Positions 50,547-60,125 of a DNA stretch of 64,000 bases are shown here, piece by piece. Each line of letters starts with the position of its first letter. The first letter of the stretch is position 1. The stretch comes from Adineta steineri (Eukaryota; Rotifera; Eurotatoria; Adinetida; Adinetidae): contig CAJNOI010000039.1 in the NCBI GenBank assembly GCA_905250115.1, positions 124,001 to 188,000 of the forward strand, in the 5' to 3' direction. The notes under the pieces were generated by a model. It was given only the letters and a program-made list of their open reading frames with translations. It did no database searches and was not told the origin of the DNA. The translations under genes and the position numbers were made by a program.

Positions 50547-50906
50547 ATGGCAGTAACTCGTGATTTTCTTAGCTGGACGCTTTCGATAGATCCAAAATAT
50601 ATGGGTGAGTGGAACAATATACGCGATAGATATCCGAAGTATCATCAGAAAATCGTTGACACTTTGACTTCGAATCCTGATGTAGTCGTTCGAAAGAAAA
50701 TCTTCCCGCTTATGGGTAAAAAATACCGTGAAGCGTGGGAGTACAAAGAAGAGCTTTCTGAAGGGACGTTTCGTCTTTTTTATCGACTTGATAATGATAA
50801 ACATCGAGTTCTAGTCTACTATGTAGGGCCAAAACCAAGTAAGACGCCTTTACCACCACGAATCGACGTTTTGGCTAAGAAAAAAAAACATACAGCTCGA
50901 CGATGA
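50547..50906 (+). CDS. Foreign-looking 119-residue ORF; RelE/ParE-superfamily-like (tentative)
   Basis: Intronless and complete from ATG to TGA. By hand count 145 of 360 bases are G or C, about 40 percent, against about 30 percent in adjacent host exons. The protein is small and strongly basic. Its C-terminal half has the pattern of RelE/ParE-fold ribonuclease or gyrase toxins of bacterial toxin-antitoxin systems: a basic helix, a Lys/Tyr-rich turn, a strand like GTFRLFYRLD, then a strand like HRVLVYYVGP and a Lys/Pro end. No antitoxin partner gene is visible. The N-terminal ~60 residues, with a DPKY..EW...YPKYHQKI helix region, are not diagnostic. A eukaryotic TATA box precedes it. The fold is inferred from pattern only; it could equally be an unrelated transposon-borne protein. 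Confidence 0.5.
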   Translation: MAVTRDFLSWTLSIDPKYMGEWNNIRDRYPKYHQKIVDTLTSNPDVVVRKKIFPLMGKKYREAWEYKEELSEGTFRLFYRLDNDKHRVLVYYVGPKPSKTPLPPRIDVLAKKKKHTARR

Positions 50907-51042
50907 AAAGAGGCCCCCTCGTTTTCTTTCTCTGATTTCATGAAAAGCACCTCATATAAAAGTTCGTAAGACTTCAAGATGAGCAAAACTGTTGCTATAA
51001 AAGTGACAGGCATTGCGTGAGACTCTAAAAAAAAACGGGGGT

Positions 51043-51112
51043 ATTTTCCTCTCAGCGTGATAAGCAGATGGAATTTATAATTTCTGCCACACTGAGATGA
51101 AATACTCCTTGC
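51043..51112. repeat. Imperfect hairpin at right side of the insertion
   Basis: GTATTTTCCTCTCAGCGTG pairs, with few mismatches, with CACACTGAGATGAAATAC about 27 nt downstream. A smaller GCAGA..TCTGC-like inverted pair lies in the loop. It may be a transcript terminator structure or a transposon sub-terminal palindrome. Confidence 0.5.
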
Positions 51113-51149
51113 CAGTAAACACTTTGGGTAAGTATGCTATTATATGGAT

Positions 51150-51175
51150 GATCAGGGTGTGGGGTGTGCGTGTGG
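51150..51175. repeat. Right inverted terminal array, G-strand telomere-like
   Basis: GATCAGGGTGTGGGG followed by TGTGCG and TGTGG(G). It is the inverse of 49213-49237 with one extra G and one substitution. With the left arm, the insertion has C-strand at its left end and G-strand at its right end, the orientation of a linear chromosome. Confidence 0.7.
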
Positions 51176-51239
51176 GTGAGTGTTTAAAAATAAAGACATC
51201 GCAACTACGTCCACTCACATTCACACTCACCTTCAAATT

Positions 51240-51431
51240 TTATATAAATGAGCAAACATCTATGTTAACAACTGATGATCGTGAAGAAAATAGTGTAACA
51301 TATGAACAATTTTATAGATCATTTGAGGCACTAATTGATACAGCAGTATTAAAAAACTATCATTTATTACAAAACCATCTTTATCAGCAATATATCCTCT
51401 TAAAAAAGAAAATGATGAAAAGTATATATAA
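51240..51431 (+). pseudogene. Truncated copy of the BTBD9 C-terminal coding end
   Basis: Matches BTBD9 codons around NEQTSMLTTDDREENSVTYE, then loses about 50 nt relative to the intact copy and runs to the equivalent stop at 51429-51431. It has no upstream exon or domain. Confidence 0.85.
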
Positions 51432-51912
51432 ATTCTTCGTCTTTTTTTTTAAATCAATTTCTTTGAATATTTGTACTAACACTTTTATTAAATGCTTATA
51501 TTGTATAAAATATTTTTTTTTGAAAAATTAACAACAACAAAGAAATGATCTATTTATTCTTTTCTTTCTTCATATAATTAATTGTCCATTCCATAAAATA
51601 CTGGATGACTAATAAAATCTCGTTTAATTGGTTTTGATATATTATGTTGTTCAATATCATTTGTTTTAAATGCGAAACCAGACCACATTTGATTCTCTCG
51701 TGTATCAATACGCTTTGGTGCTTGTTGTAATGCAGCCATTGCTTGTCGTGCATAATCAGTTTGTATAAGACCGGCATCACGTAAACGTTGTTCAAGACGA
51801 ATACGAATATCACCAAATAATTTTCGATCTTTAAATGTCGTAATAGGAAATAATTCTTGTTGAATATTAATATCATCATTGATATCTGTTAATAAACCAC
51901 GATGAGCATTAT
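51240..51912. repeat. Right copy of the ~0.7-kb duplication
   Basis: Counterpart of 48484-49200. This copy contains a truncated, internally deleted end of BTBD9 and the intact last exon of CCDC148. Confidence 0.85.
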
Positions 51913-54018
51913 ATGCCTTAACAGGAAATAGATTAACTCTATGAATCACAGAGAAGAAGAAATTTTTTTTTATTTACTTTAGTTGGCTGTAATACACGTG
52001 CATGATCAATTTCAACATGTGGTCGAACACGATCAGCAATTGCTTGAAGACGTTCTTCTCGTTGTAATTCTTCATATGCTTCAAGTTCATTACGTTCACG
52101 TAATTCTTGACGTTTTCGTTCATATTCTTCTTTACGAAATTTTATACGTTCCCAATCTTTACGTTGTTGTTCAGCAAGCATTGATTGCATTTCATCTAAA
52201 CGTTGTTTTTCTTTTTCAAACTCGATTACTCGAGTTTCTTCCTTTTTAGTATAATATTCAGTAATCTAAATAAAGAATACTTTTGCATTCATGCACAAAA
52301 TTAATTGAAAATAACTAACTTTTTCTTTCATTTGTTGACGATGTTTTTGTAATCGTTCATTTTCTTGTTGTATTTTTTCAAGTTCAGCTTGTCGTGTAGA
52401 TTCTTCTAATTTCCTTTTCATTTCTAATACTTCAAATTGTTTTTCTCTCCATTTTTGTACCTAATTAAATACATAAATAATTAATTATACATATAACAAA
52501 ACTATTCTACTTGATTTGCTAATTGTTCACATAGTATACGTTGTTTCATTTTTTCTTCATGTTGTTGCGCTAAACGTTCTTGTAATTCAAATGCTTCTTC
52601 AAATACTGATTGAGCTTTTAATTTTAATGCTACACGAGCTTGTTTCCTAAATATATTTACATAGAGAAAATTATATAAAAAAGAAATCACTATATAAATA
52701 CCATTCCAATAGAACCATTTTTTTATGTTTAAGATAATATGTTCGAGCATTATACCATTCTTCGTGTGTGAGCTATTTTCAATAAGATAGAAATAATATA
52801 AAATAAATACAAATAAATATTTTACCATTTCTTGTCTAGAACGATTAGGATAATAACGACGAAAATGATTGTATATATAAGTTCGTCGTTTTCTTAAATC
52901 AACTGGATACATTTCATAAAGATGAACTAATGTTTCATGTTCGTCAATATTCCAACCACCATTTTCTAGCCTGAAAATATGATGATATAATAATATATAA
53001 AATAATTAAAAATATTTTACTCGACAATATTTAAATAATTAGCATCTAAATCAACAAGCGTTTCTCGATATTTATGATCAATAATAAGAAATTCTTGAAG
53101 TATTGTCACTCGTAATTCGTCATCTGGACAAGGTAATTGCACAACTGAGTCAGGTATTCCTTCTTCAATCATATTGATTTCATCATCTTCATCAATATAA
53201 TGTTGAACTATATAGAAAAAGAAAGAAAGAAAGAGATATAAATAAATATAGAATATTTTTTTACATTCTTTTAATTCTTCTTCAAGTTGTTTTTCTTCTT
53301 GATCAAGTATAGAAATTAGTTCTTTTTGTTCTTTTTCTACTACTCGAAGTGCATCTATTACATCCGAAATATTATCTGTTGTTATTGTATTGGATTGCAA
53401 TTCTTCTCTAAATAAAATATTCAATCATAAAACATCTCTGAGCAGAAAAAGAAATAGACTAACTTTAATTGAACAATTGGTAAAACCGTAGTTTTTCGAA
53501 ATTGTATGGAACTTTCCTCTAACCAAATTCTATATTTTGTTATTTCATGAAATAATGTTAATAAATCTGGATCATGGAATGCTTCTGTAAGCCATGTTCG
53601 ATGTTCATTATCATATTTTCTATATTGTTGATTTAATTTATACTGTTCATTAAGCCAATGTTCACGAGAAATTTTCAATTCAGCTTGTTCTCGAACATGA
53701 TGACTTTCATTTTGTAATTTTGAAACTATAATTATATGAAATAAAAAAGAAAAGAATATTTCTAATAATATTCATTTCTTCTACCTCGTTCTAATGCCTG
53801 TTTTCCACTTGTTTTTCTTTCGTTAATAAGTGCTCGCATAGCATCATAATTAACTTGTCGATATTTTGGAATATTTTCATCTGTTACACGAACAACATCA
53901 GTAAGACCTATACGAATAAATATTTTTTTTCTGAAAATGTTGATGTATTTTTTCTCTTCATACTATTTTCTCGTGTTCGATGAAGTTTATTTAATCGAAG
54001 ATCTTTATTAGCAGACAT
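51578..54018 (-). CDS. CCDC148: Coiled-coil domain-containing protein 148 homologue
   Basis: About ten exons, start MSANKDLRLNKLH at 54018, last exon 51578-51916. The N-terminus (KYRQVNYDAMRALINERK) matches the vertebrate KYKPVDYQQLRALTEAKK region. A long middle carries repeated Glu/Lys/Arg/Gln-rich coiled coil (for example RKEEYERKRQELRERNELEA). Near the end, LRDAGLIQTDYARQAM corresponds to the vertebrate LREAGL..T.YAKEIL stretch. The vertebrate protein is poorly characterised, and a ciliary or axonemal role is only suspected from its kin. It is convergent with BTBD9, and its last exon is the part duplicated to the left of the 2-kb insertion. The product here looks intact. Confidence 0.85.
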
Positions 54019-54883
54019 GTGTACTTTAATAGAAATAGTTCCATTCAAGTAGAAAATGATTAATTCATTAGACTTGTTGCTTAGATACTTTTTTTTTCAA
54101 CTAATAAAATTATTCTTTCGAGAGGTGTCATTCAAAGACGTGAAAAAAAGACATGTATATATATATGGTATATAAAATGATGTATAAGTCTACAAGAGAA
54201 AAATGTTTATTAAATTTCTCCAGTGACTTATCAAATCGTGCTTGAATTTAATCTCGACGAAGGTCATCCACTAATTGATTCATAGGTCAAAGAACAATGA
54301 TATGCACGCTTGAATCCAACTAACATTAAGATTATCCATCTTCATTTAATTAACTTATTCTTTTTCTTTATTTGCCTATCAAATAACCATTCAAGGTATA
54401 TATATATGTATACATATCTATCTATTGTTATATTCTTCTTTAAAATCATCTGTTTTCTTTTACATTTGTCACGGTTGATAGAGGAAAACTATGTGAATGA
54501 ATAGACTTTTGATTTTCGATTAAACATAGTCGTAGTCATTTATTCGTAAAGGTGAAAGAGAAGAGAGAGAGAGAGAAAAAAAAATAAATAAAAGAAAATG
54601 AATCTTTCTTATATGTACGTCTATACATTAAATAGTATGGACTATGTAAACTAATGAAATACATTACTATCTACAATTGTCATTATTATTCAACTAAGTT
54701 ATTAAATCATACTAAGAACTTGATGAATTCTTTTGTTATACTTTTCTTAATACAAACTACTTTTTAGAAATCCAATGTAAATTAATAGGTAAACTTCTTA
54801 TTAATAAAGATTTGTTTTTCTTTTCAATTAAATTTAATTAATTAGTTATAAAATTTTATTTCATTTTAGTTTATTATTTTATA
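54019..54883. other. Divergent intergenic spacer (CCDC148/CorA)
   Basis: AT-rich, with a GA tract near 54560-54580. It should contain both promoters. No other gene seen. Confidence 0.5.
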
Positions 54884-56358
54884 ATGGTGAAAAATTTTAC
54901 AGGACGTAAAACAAGTTTTATACCATTTCGACGTACGAAACCAGGTATTGGTGCAGCAAATCATTCAACATTTAATGGACGATTATCAGCTCATCGGCAT
55001 CTAACACAATTTGCATTTGGTTCTTGTTCATTAGGTACACTTGTACATTTTTCTGATCCATCGTAAGATAAACAATTCAATTGATTTGTAGATTTTTTAA
55101 ATTTTTTTAAATTTTAGAGCACCTGTTCAATTGAATGTGTTTACTTATGATGAAAGTTCATATACAGAAGGAAAATATAAAAAAGTTGATGAAATCCCAA
55201 ATACACCTGTAACACCGATGGTTCCAATGTTATGTATGTATAAACTACGTAATCCAATAGAGAATTATACTTAAATACGATTGGTAGTTACGAATAATCT
55301 CTATGAATCATATTTTCACTATTTGAAGTACACTATTATAATTAAATTTTAGGGATTGATGTGGACGGTGTACATGAACATGATATCATAGCTCAAATTG
55401 GTAATCGTTATGATATTCATGCACTTGTTCAAGCAGATATAACAACGACAGAGCAACGAACAAAATTAGATGTATTTGATGATGCTTTATTTCTTGTATG
55501 TAAATTAATATTTCGTGATATTGGTCGTACAGGACATACAGTTATTGAACAAATTAGTTTCTATTTAAAAGAAAATGTTCTTATCACATTTCAAGAAACT
55601 TCAAAAGATTTATTTGATTCAATAAAAAGTAAAAAAAACTAGAAACCAATTTGTCATTATATCATATAAATTTTTGTTTTGTTTTGTTAAGATCGTATTC
55701 GACAAGGAAAAGGTCGTATAAGAAAATCTAAAATTGATTATCTTTTTTATTCACTTGTTGATGTTATTGTTGATCATTATATGGATGTACTTGATACAAT
55801 GGGTACGAAAGTTGAATCAATTGATAATCAATTAATGAAAACACTTAAACGTGATACATTAGAATCTATTTATGATATGAAACGTGATATGTTATATCTT
55901 CGTGCAATAATATCTCCATTAAAAGAAATAATAATAAAATTACAAAAAGAAGAAGAAACACAAATTATGCAAGAAAGTACAAATATTTATTTAAAAGATT
56001 TATTTGATCATGTTGTACAAGTTAATGATTCTATTGATACATATAGAGAAATGTTAGCATCATTTATTGATTTTTATATGATGTTGAATTCTAATGCTAT
56101 GAATGAAGTTGTAAAAACATTGACGATTATATCAACAATATTTATTCCATTGACTTTTATTAGTGGAGTTTATGGCATGGTAAAAAACAAAACAAAACTT
56201 TTTGCATTTATGATATTTTACTTTTGTTTTTCTTTTCGTAGAACTTTCAAAATATGCCTGAACTTACATATAAATATGGTTATTATATTGTCTTAGCTGT
56301 TATGGCTACACTTGCTATTCTTATGCTTTCATGTTTTAAACGTAAACGTTGGTTTTAG
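54884..56358 (+). CDS. CorA-type Mg2+/Co2+ channel of bacterial/archaeal type
   Basis: Five exons: 54884-55062, 55118-55233, 55353-55628, 55692-56179 and 56242-56358. The cytoplasmic domain reads like prokaryotic CorA: WIDVDGVHEHD, IHALVQADI, TKLDVFDDALFLVCKLI. Next come the long stalk helix and TM1 (TLTIISTIFIPLTFISGVYGM), the selectivity-filter motif YGMNF split exactly at an intron (ATG|AAC), the loop NMPE, TM2 (YYIVLAVMATLAILMLSCF) and a short basic end (KRKRWF). CorA pentamers carry Mg2+ across membranes. Animals normally have only mitochondrial MRS2, whose filter context differs, so this is a candidate bacterial acquisition that has since gained introns. The first ~60 residues are an added basic leader, with no recognisable family. 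Confidence 0.92.
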
Positions 56359-57370
56359 TTTGTCTTCATTTTCGTTTTCTTTTTCTTTTATTTAAATTCC
56401 CCGGTATGAGGATAGTTGTTAACTCTTTTGTTATTATATATCCATGTCCGAACAATTTTATGCTCGCGTCTTTTTTTCTTCTCTTGTCATTGTGTGATGC
56501 AAAGATCTTTTATATTAATATAAAAAAAAAAAAAAGAAAACACAAAATACAGTTTGTTGATTAAGAAATTTTTTTCTATCAATCGATATAAAATATCACG
56601 ATCATATGGCAAATCATGTTAAACACAGAATCTCTTCTTCTGATCAAGAATTCTATGTAAACAAAAAGTATTTGAAAGTAAACTAGTAACTGATGTTGTA
56701 GTCACTCGATTGTAAATGATTGTCATCTATTTGATAATGTAAGATTATTCCTCAAATATTAACCCTTGGAGTACCAGGCCTCTTTTCGAGTTTTAAGGAC
56801 ATCTAGCACTCTCTGCGTACTCATCCCACATGGTGTTTTTAAAATATCCTTATTGTATGAAAATTTGACGATGTGGGGTCAAAAATGACCCCTCTTGGTA
56901 CTGCAAGGGTTATTATTACAATTCATATTGTCCTAGATCGATAATTGATGATTAAAAAAGCAGAAATCGAAAATCTTAATACCAAAAATATTTGAAACAT
57001 TCATTGTGACTATTTATCGACAATAATAACTTAGCATCGACAGAACTAGATATCTATTTTTAGTATGTATACAGAGTTATTTATATTACTCGTTTATCAC
57101 TGCTTACGTAACAATCCAATGATTATTTATAGGTAATACCTCTATACATTTCTTTTCGATAGGTACAAAATATTGTTTCTTATATCAATTATTTCTATTC
57201 TTATGTCGCTCGAAATAGTACGAACATTAGACAAGAAAGTATTTTCATTACCTTGAGTTCAACTATTGAAAATATACAATATATCAATTTCAGTTAATTC
57301 AATGAGAAGTTTCATTTGTTTATTATTGACTACATATATATATTTTAATATAAAATAAAATATTACAATT
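56359..57370. other. Intergenic spacer holding a TTAA MITE
   Basis: Contains the inverted-repeat element at 56759-56913; otherwise AT-rich with nothing recognised. Confidence 0.55.
56759..56913. mobile_element. piggyBac-like MITE (non-autonomous)
   Basis: Terminal inverted repeats of 16-17 bp: left TAACCCTTGGAGTACCA, right reverse complement TAACCCTTGCAGTACCA, one mismatch. The left end is preceded by T to give TTAA; the right flank is TTAT, one change from a TTAA duplication. An internal palindrome (GGGGTCAAAAATGACCCC) lies near the right end. TTAA targets and TIRs beginning CCCTT are piggyBac-superfamily signatures. The 155-bp element has no coding capacity and would depend on a transposase elsewhere. 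Confidence 0.75.
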
Positions 57371-59347
57371 ATGGGACAGATTCTTGATAAAGTTGTTACA
57401 TTATCGGATGGTAATATAGAAACATTTTCTCTTATTTGGCTTGATACTTCAGTTAATAAAACCGATGAAAATCTTCGAGCTCAAGTTGAACTTCAAACAA
57501 CAGTTAGTCAATTAAAAACATTTGAAGATTTAAATGAATGTATAAAACATATACATTCATTACGTAAAGAAGATCGAATTGTTTTAATTGTTAGTGGTTC
57601 ATTAGGTCGACATATAATACCACGTATTCATCAATTGGAACAAGTCTTATCAGCTTATATTTATTGTCAAGATCAAAATGCAAATGAACAATGGTCAAGT
57701 CAATATTTAAAAGTAAAAGCTGTAGTTACAGATTTAACCGAACTTATCTTTCGAATTCAAATTGATCATGAAAAACGACCAAAAAATCGATTACATGAAA
57801 CATTACCAATTAGTATTTTTGATCCGAAAATAATTCATGAAAAACTTACCGTTGATCTTCAAGGAAATCTTATTCATACACAATTATTAATTAATTGTCT
57901 TCTTCAAATGAAAGTAAATATAGGTGATAAGAATGAATTAATTTCAATAGGCAAACAAATCTATAGAAAAAATCGATCGGAATTATCAACTATTAATGAA
58001 TTTGAACAAAAATATACATCAAATTCAGCTATTTGGTGGTATAGTATAGATTCATTTATATTTCGATTATTCAATAAAGCACTTCGTATACAAAATCTTG
58101 ATATATTATTTTATTTTCAATTTTTTATTATTGATATACGACGACAACTGGAAAAACTTCGTTCTACAACTCCAATTAAAGTTTATCGAAGTCAAATGAT
58201 GGCACATGATGAATTCAAAAGATTAAAAAGTTCCCTTGGACAATTTATTACAATAAATGGATTTTTTTCAACTACTTTAGATTCTAATCTAGCTTTATCA
58301 TATTTCGATAATAATACAGATGATTCCGAACGAATACTATTCGAAATTGATGCTGATCCACGATTAAATAGTGATAAACCATTTGCTAATATTAAATCCT
58401 ATGGTTCGAATAAAGAAGATGAAATATTATTTATGATCGGATCAATTTTTCAAATTATTGAAATCAATCGTCAAGATCGAAATATGTGGATTATTAAATT
58501 AAAATTTTGTTCTGATAATAGTGAACAATTAATGTCAATTGATGATGATAGTAAATTACTTTCATTTGGTCATGTACTTACAACAATAGGTAAAATCGAT
58601 GAAGCTGAAACATATTATCAACGTTTACTTGAAGATTTTGAATTTATAAAACATGTTGATTTAGCACGTTGTTATGAAGCACTTGGAGATGTAGCTAATG
58701 AAAAAGGTGATTATGATACAAGTCTTGAATTATATCATAAATCACTTAAAATAAATCTGGCAACATCAAATAAACAATCAATAGATATTGCATCAAATTA
58801 TAATCATCTTGGAGAAATTTATCGAAAGAAAGGTAATTTTAAAAAAGCATTTAGTTATTATGAAAAAGCATTAACAACTTTGGAAGACAGTTCATCAGGT
58901 AAAAGTCTTTCAAAACAAGCTATATGTTATAATAATATTGGTATTGTTTATCAAGATCAACAAAATTATAATGAAGCACTTGAATATTATATGAAAGCTT
59001 ATAATATACGTAAGAAATATTTTCCATATGATGAAATATCTTTAGGTATGTCAAATAATAATGTTGGAAATGCTTATTATTTTCTTAAACTTTATGATGA
59101 AGCATTATATTATTATCAAGAAGCGCTGAAAATCTATAAAAAATGTCTTCCTCCACAACATCCAAAATTTGCATCAACTTATAATAATATAGGTGCGATC
59201 TATGATGATCAGAGTAAATTCAATGATGCTTTAATGTATTATACAGATGCAGCTAGAATCTATCAAAATATGTATCCCCCTACACATCCAAATATAATGA
59301 AAATAGATGAAAATATTCAACGTATTTTATCTAAAGTTAAAAATTAA
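57371..59347 (+). CDS. NAD(P)+-arginine ADP-ribosyltransferase fused to kinesin-light-chain-type TPRs
   Basis: Intronless 658-residue protein. Residues 1-150 form an alpha/beta, pseudo-receiver-like N-terminal domain (SLIWLDTSVNKTDENL, RIVLIVSGSLGRHIIPRIHQ). Residues about 200-380 are an R-S-E class mono-ADP-ribosyltransferase: the Arg of VYRSQ (R273), the STT of GFFSTT (300-302) and the catalytic ExE as EDE (349-351), all present. From about 405 to 645 run tetratricopeptide repeats (for example YNNIGIVYQDQQNYNEALEYY), of the kinesin light chain type. The enzyme would transfer ADP-ribose from NAD+ to arginine on a partner chosen by the TPRs. I associate this three-part architecture with large bdelloid rotifer families; targets are unknown. 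A polyadenylation signal AATAAA lies at 59425. Confidence 0.92.
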   Translation: MGQILDKVVTLSDGNIETFSLIWLDTSVNKTDENLRAQVELQTTVSQLKTFEDLNECIKHIHSLRKEDRIVLIVSGSLGRHIIPRIHQLEQVLSAYIYCQDQNANEQWSSQYLKVKAVVTDLTELIFRIQIDHEKRPKNRLHETLPISIFDPKIIHEKLTVDLQGNLIHTQLLINCLLQMKVNIGDKNELISIGKQIYRKNRSELSTINEFEQKYTSNSAIWWYSIDSFIFRLFNKALRIQNLDILFYFQFFIIDIRRQLEKLRSTTPIKVYRSQMMAHDEFKRLKSSLGQFITINGFFSTTLDSNLALSYFDNNTDDSERILFEIDADPRLNSDKPFANIKSYGSNKEDEILFMIGSIFQIIEINRQDRNMWIIKLKFCSDNSEQLMSIDDDSKLLSFGHVLTTIGKIDEAETYYQRLLEDFEFIKHVDLARCYEALGDVANEKGDYDTSLELYHKSLKINLATSNKQSIDIASNYNHLGEIYRKKGNFKKAFSYYEKALTTLEDSSSGKSLSKQAICYNNIGIVYQDQQNYNEALEYYMKAYNIRKKYFPYDEISLGMSNNNVGNAYYFLKLYDEALYYYQEALKIYKKCLPPQHPKFASTYNNIGAIYDDQSKFNDALMYYTDAARIYQNMYPPTHPNIMKIDENIQRILSKVKN

Positions 59348-60125
59348 TTTTAATAGATTTTTTTTTGTTCTAGAGAAACTCTTACGATATTTTTTGTATA
59401 AGTAAATTGATTCATATATATTCAAATAAACATTATTAAAATCTTTTAGAAATAGATTGAATTTAATTTAAAATAGGTATGTACCATATTAGAATAGTCA
59501 TTGATTGAACAACGATGAAATAAACAAGAATATTCAGTATGTATAATAAGCAAGATCAAAAGAATATCTTGTTTTGGCTTAGTGTAGTCATCAAGGATGT
59601 TCATAGTACAGAAATGTTAATATTATTCTTGTCAATATGAATAAAACCTTGTGTTGTCTTATTGATGAAGGTTTAAAAAATAGGTTTTTCGTTAGCAGTG
59701 TCCTTTTCCATTGTCAAAACAAGGGCATGTCGATTGTAAAAATAAGCATATGATATACCTTGATATATATTAATATTCTATTCTCATTGTGTCTACCAAT
59801 TTCGATTAGAATATATAATAAGAAGAATAACGATGTTCGGAGAAAAAAAATACAGGAAGCTTTTTTTGATTGATTATAATGCAGAACTGCAGATGAAGTA
59901 GCAGGAACTGAACAGTTGGACTTTTTTAAGTATAGTAATGTATATTTGAACATTGTTTGTAATTGCACCGTGGAAAGAAGAGAATAAAACAAGTTAATAT
60001 ACAAAATTACTGGATTTATGTAATAAAAAAAAGACAGAAGGTTGATAGTCTGATAATGAACAAAATAAATGACATTTGATAACAAAAAAAAAACAGAGAA
60101 AACTAAATAAATAATCTATCTAATA
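59348..60125. other. Convergent intergenic spacer
   Basis: A 123-codon minus-strand frame at 59714-60085 has UTR-like hydrophobic/Phe-Tyr-rich composition and no domain. Nothing else seen. Confidence 0.5.

Larger units (their letters stand above)
49201..51239. mobile_element. ~2-kb insertion bounded by inverted TGTGGG-like arrays, with one ORF
   Basis: This DNA separates the two copies of the 0.7-kb duplication, so it interrupts the original BTBD9-CCDC148 junction. Near its ends lie inverted 25/26-nt arrays (49213-49237 and 51150-51175) differing by one substitution and one indel. Inside are a degenerate ~80-bp tandem repeat (about 49650-50260), a 119-codon ORF (50547-50906), and an imperfect hairpin near the right end (51043-51112). 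There is no transposase or reverse transcriptase, so if mobile it is non-autonomous, or it is a cargo fragment captured during break repair. Confidence 0.6.

Noticed and set aside
49213..51175. True telomere healing at both ends of the insertion
   Set aside because: As the sole explanation: only three to four hexamers per arm, and both arms share the same TGTGCG variant, so a copied terminal inverted repeat is simpler.
59714..60085. 123-codon minus-strand ORF
   Set aside because: Phe/Tyr/Leu-rich composition typical of random AT-rich sequence, no motif, and it lies in the 3' region between convergent genes.
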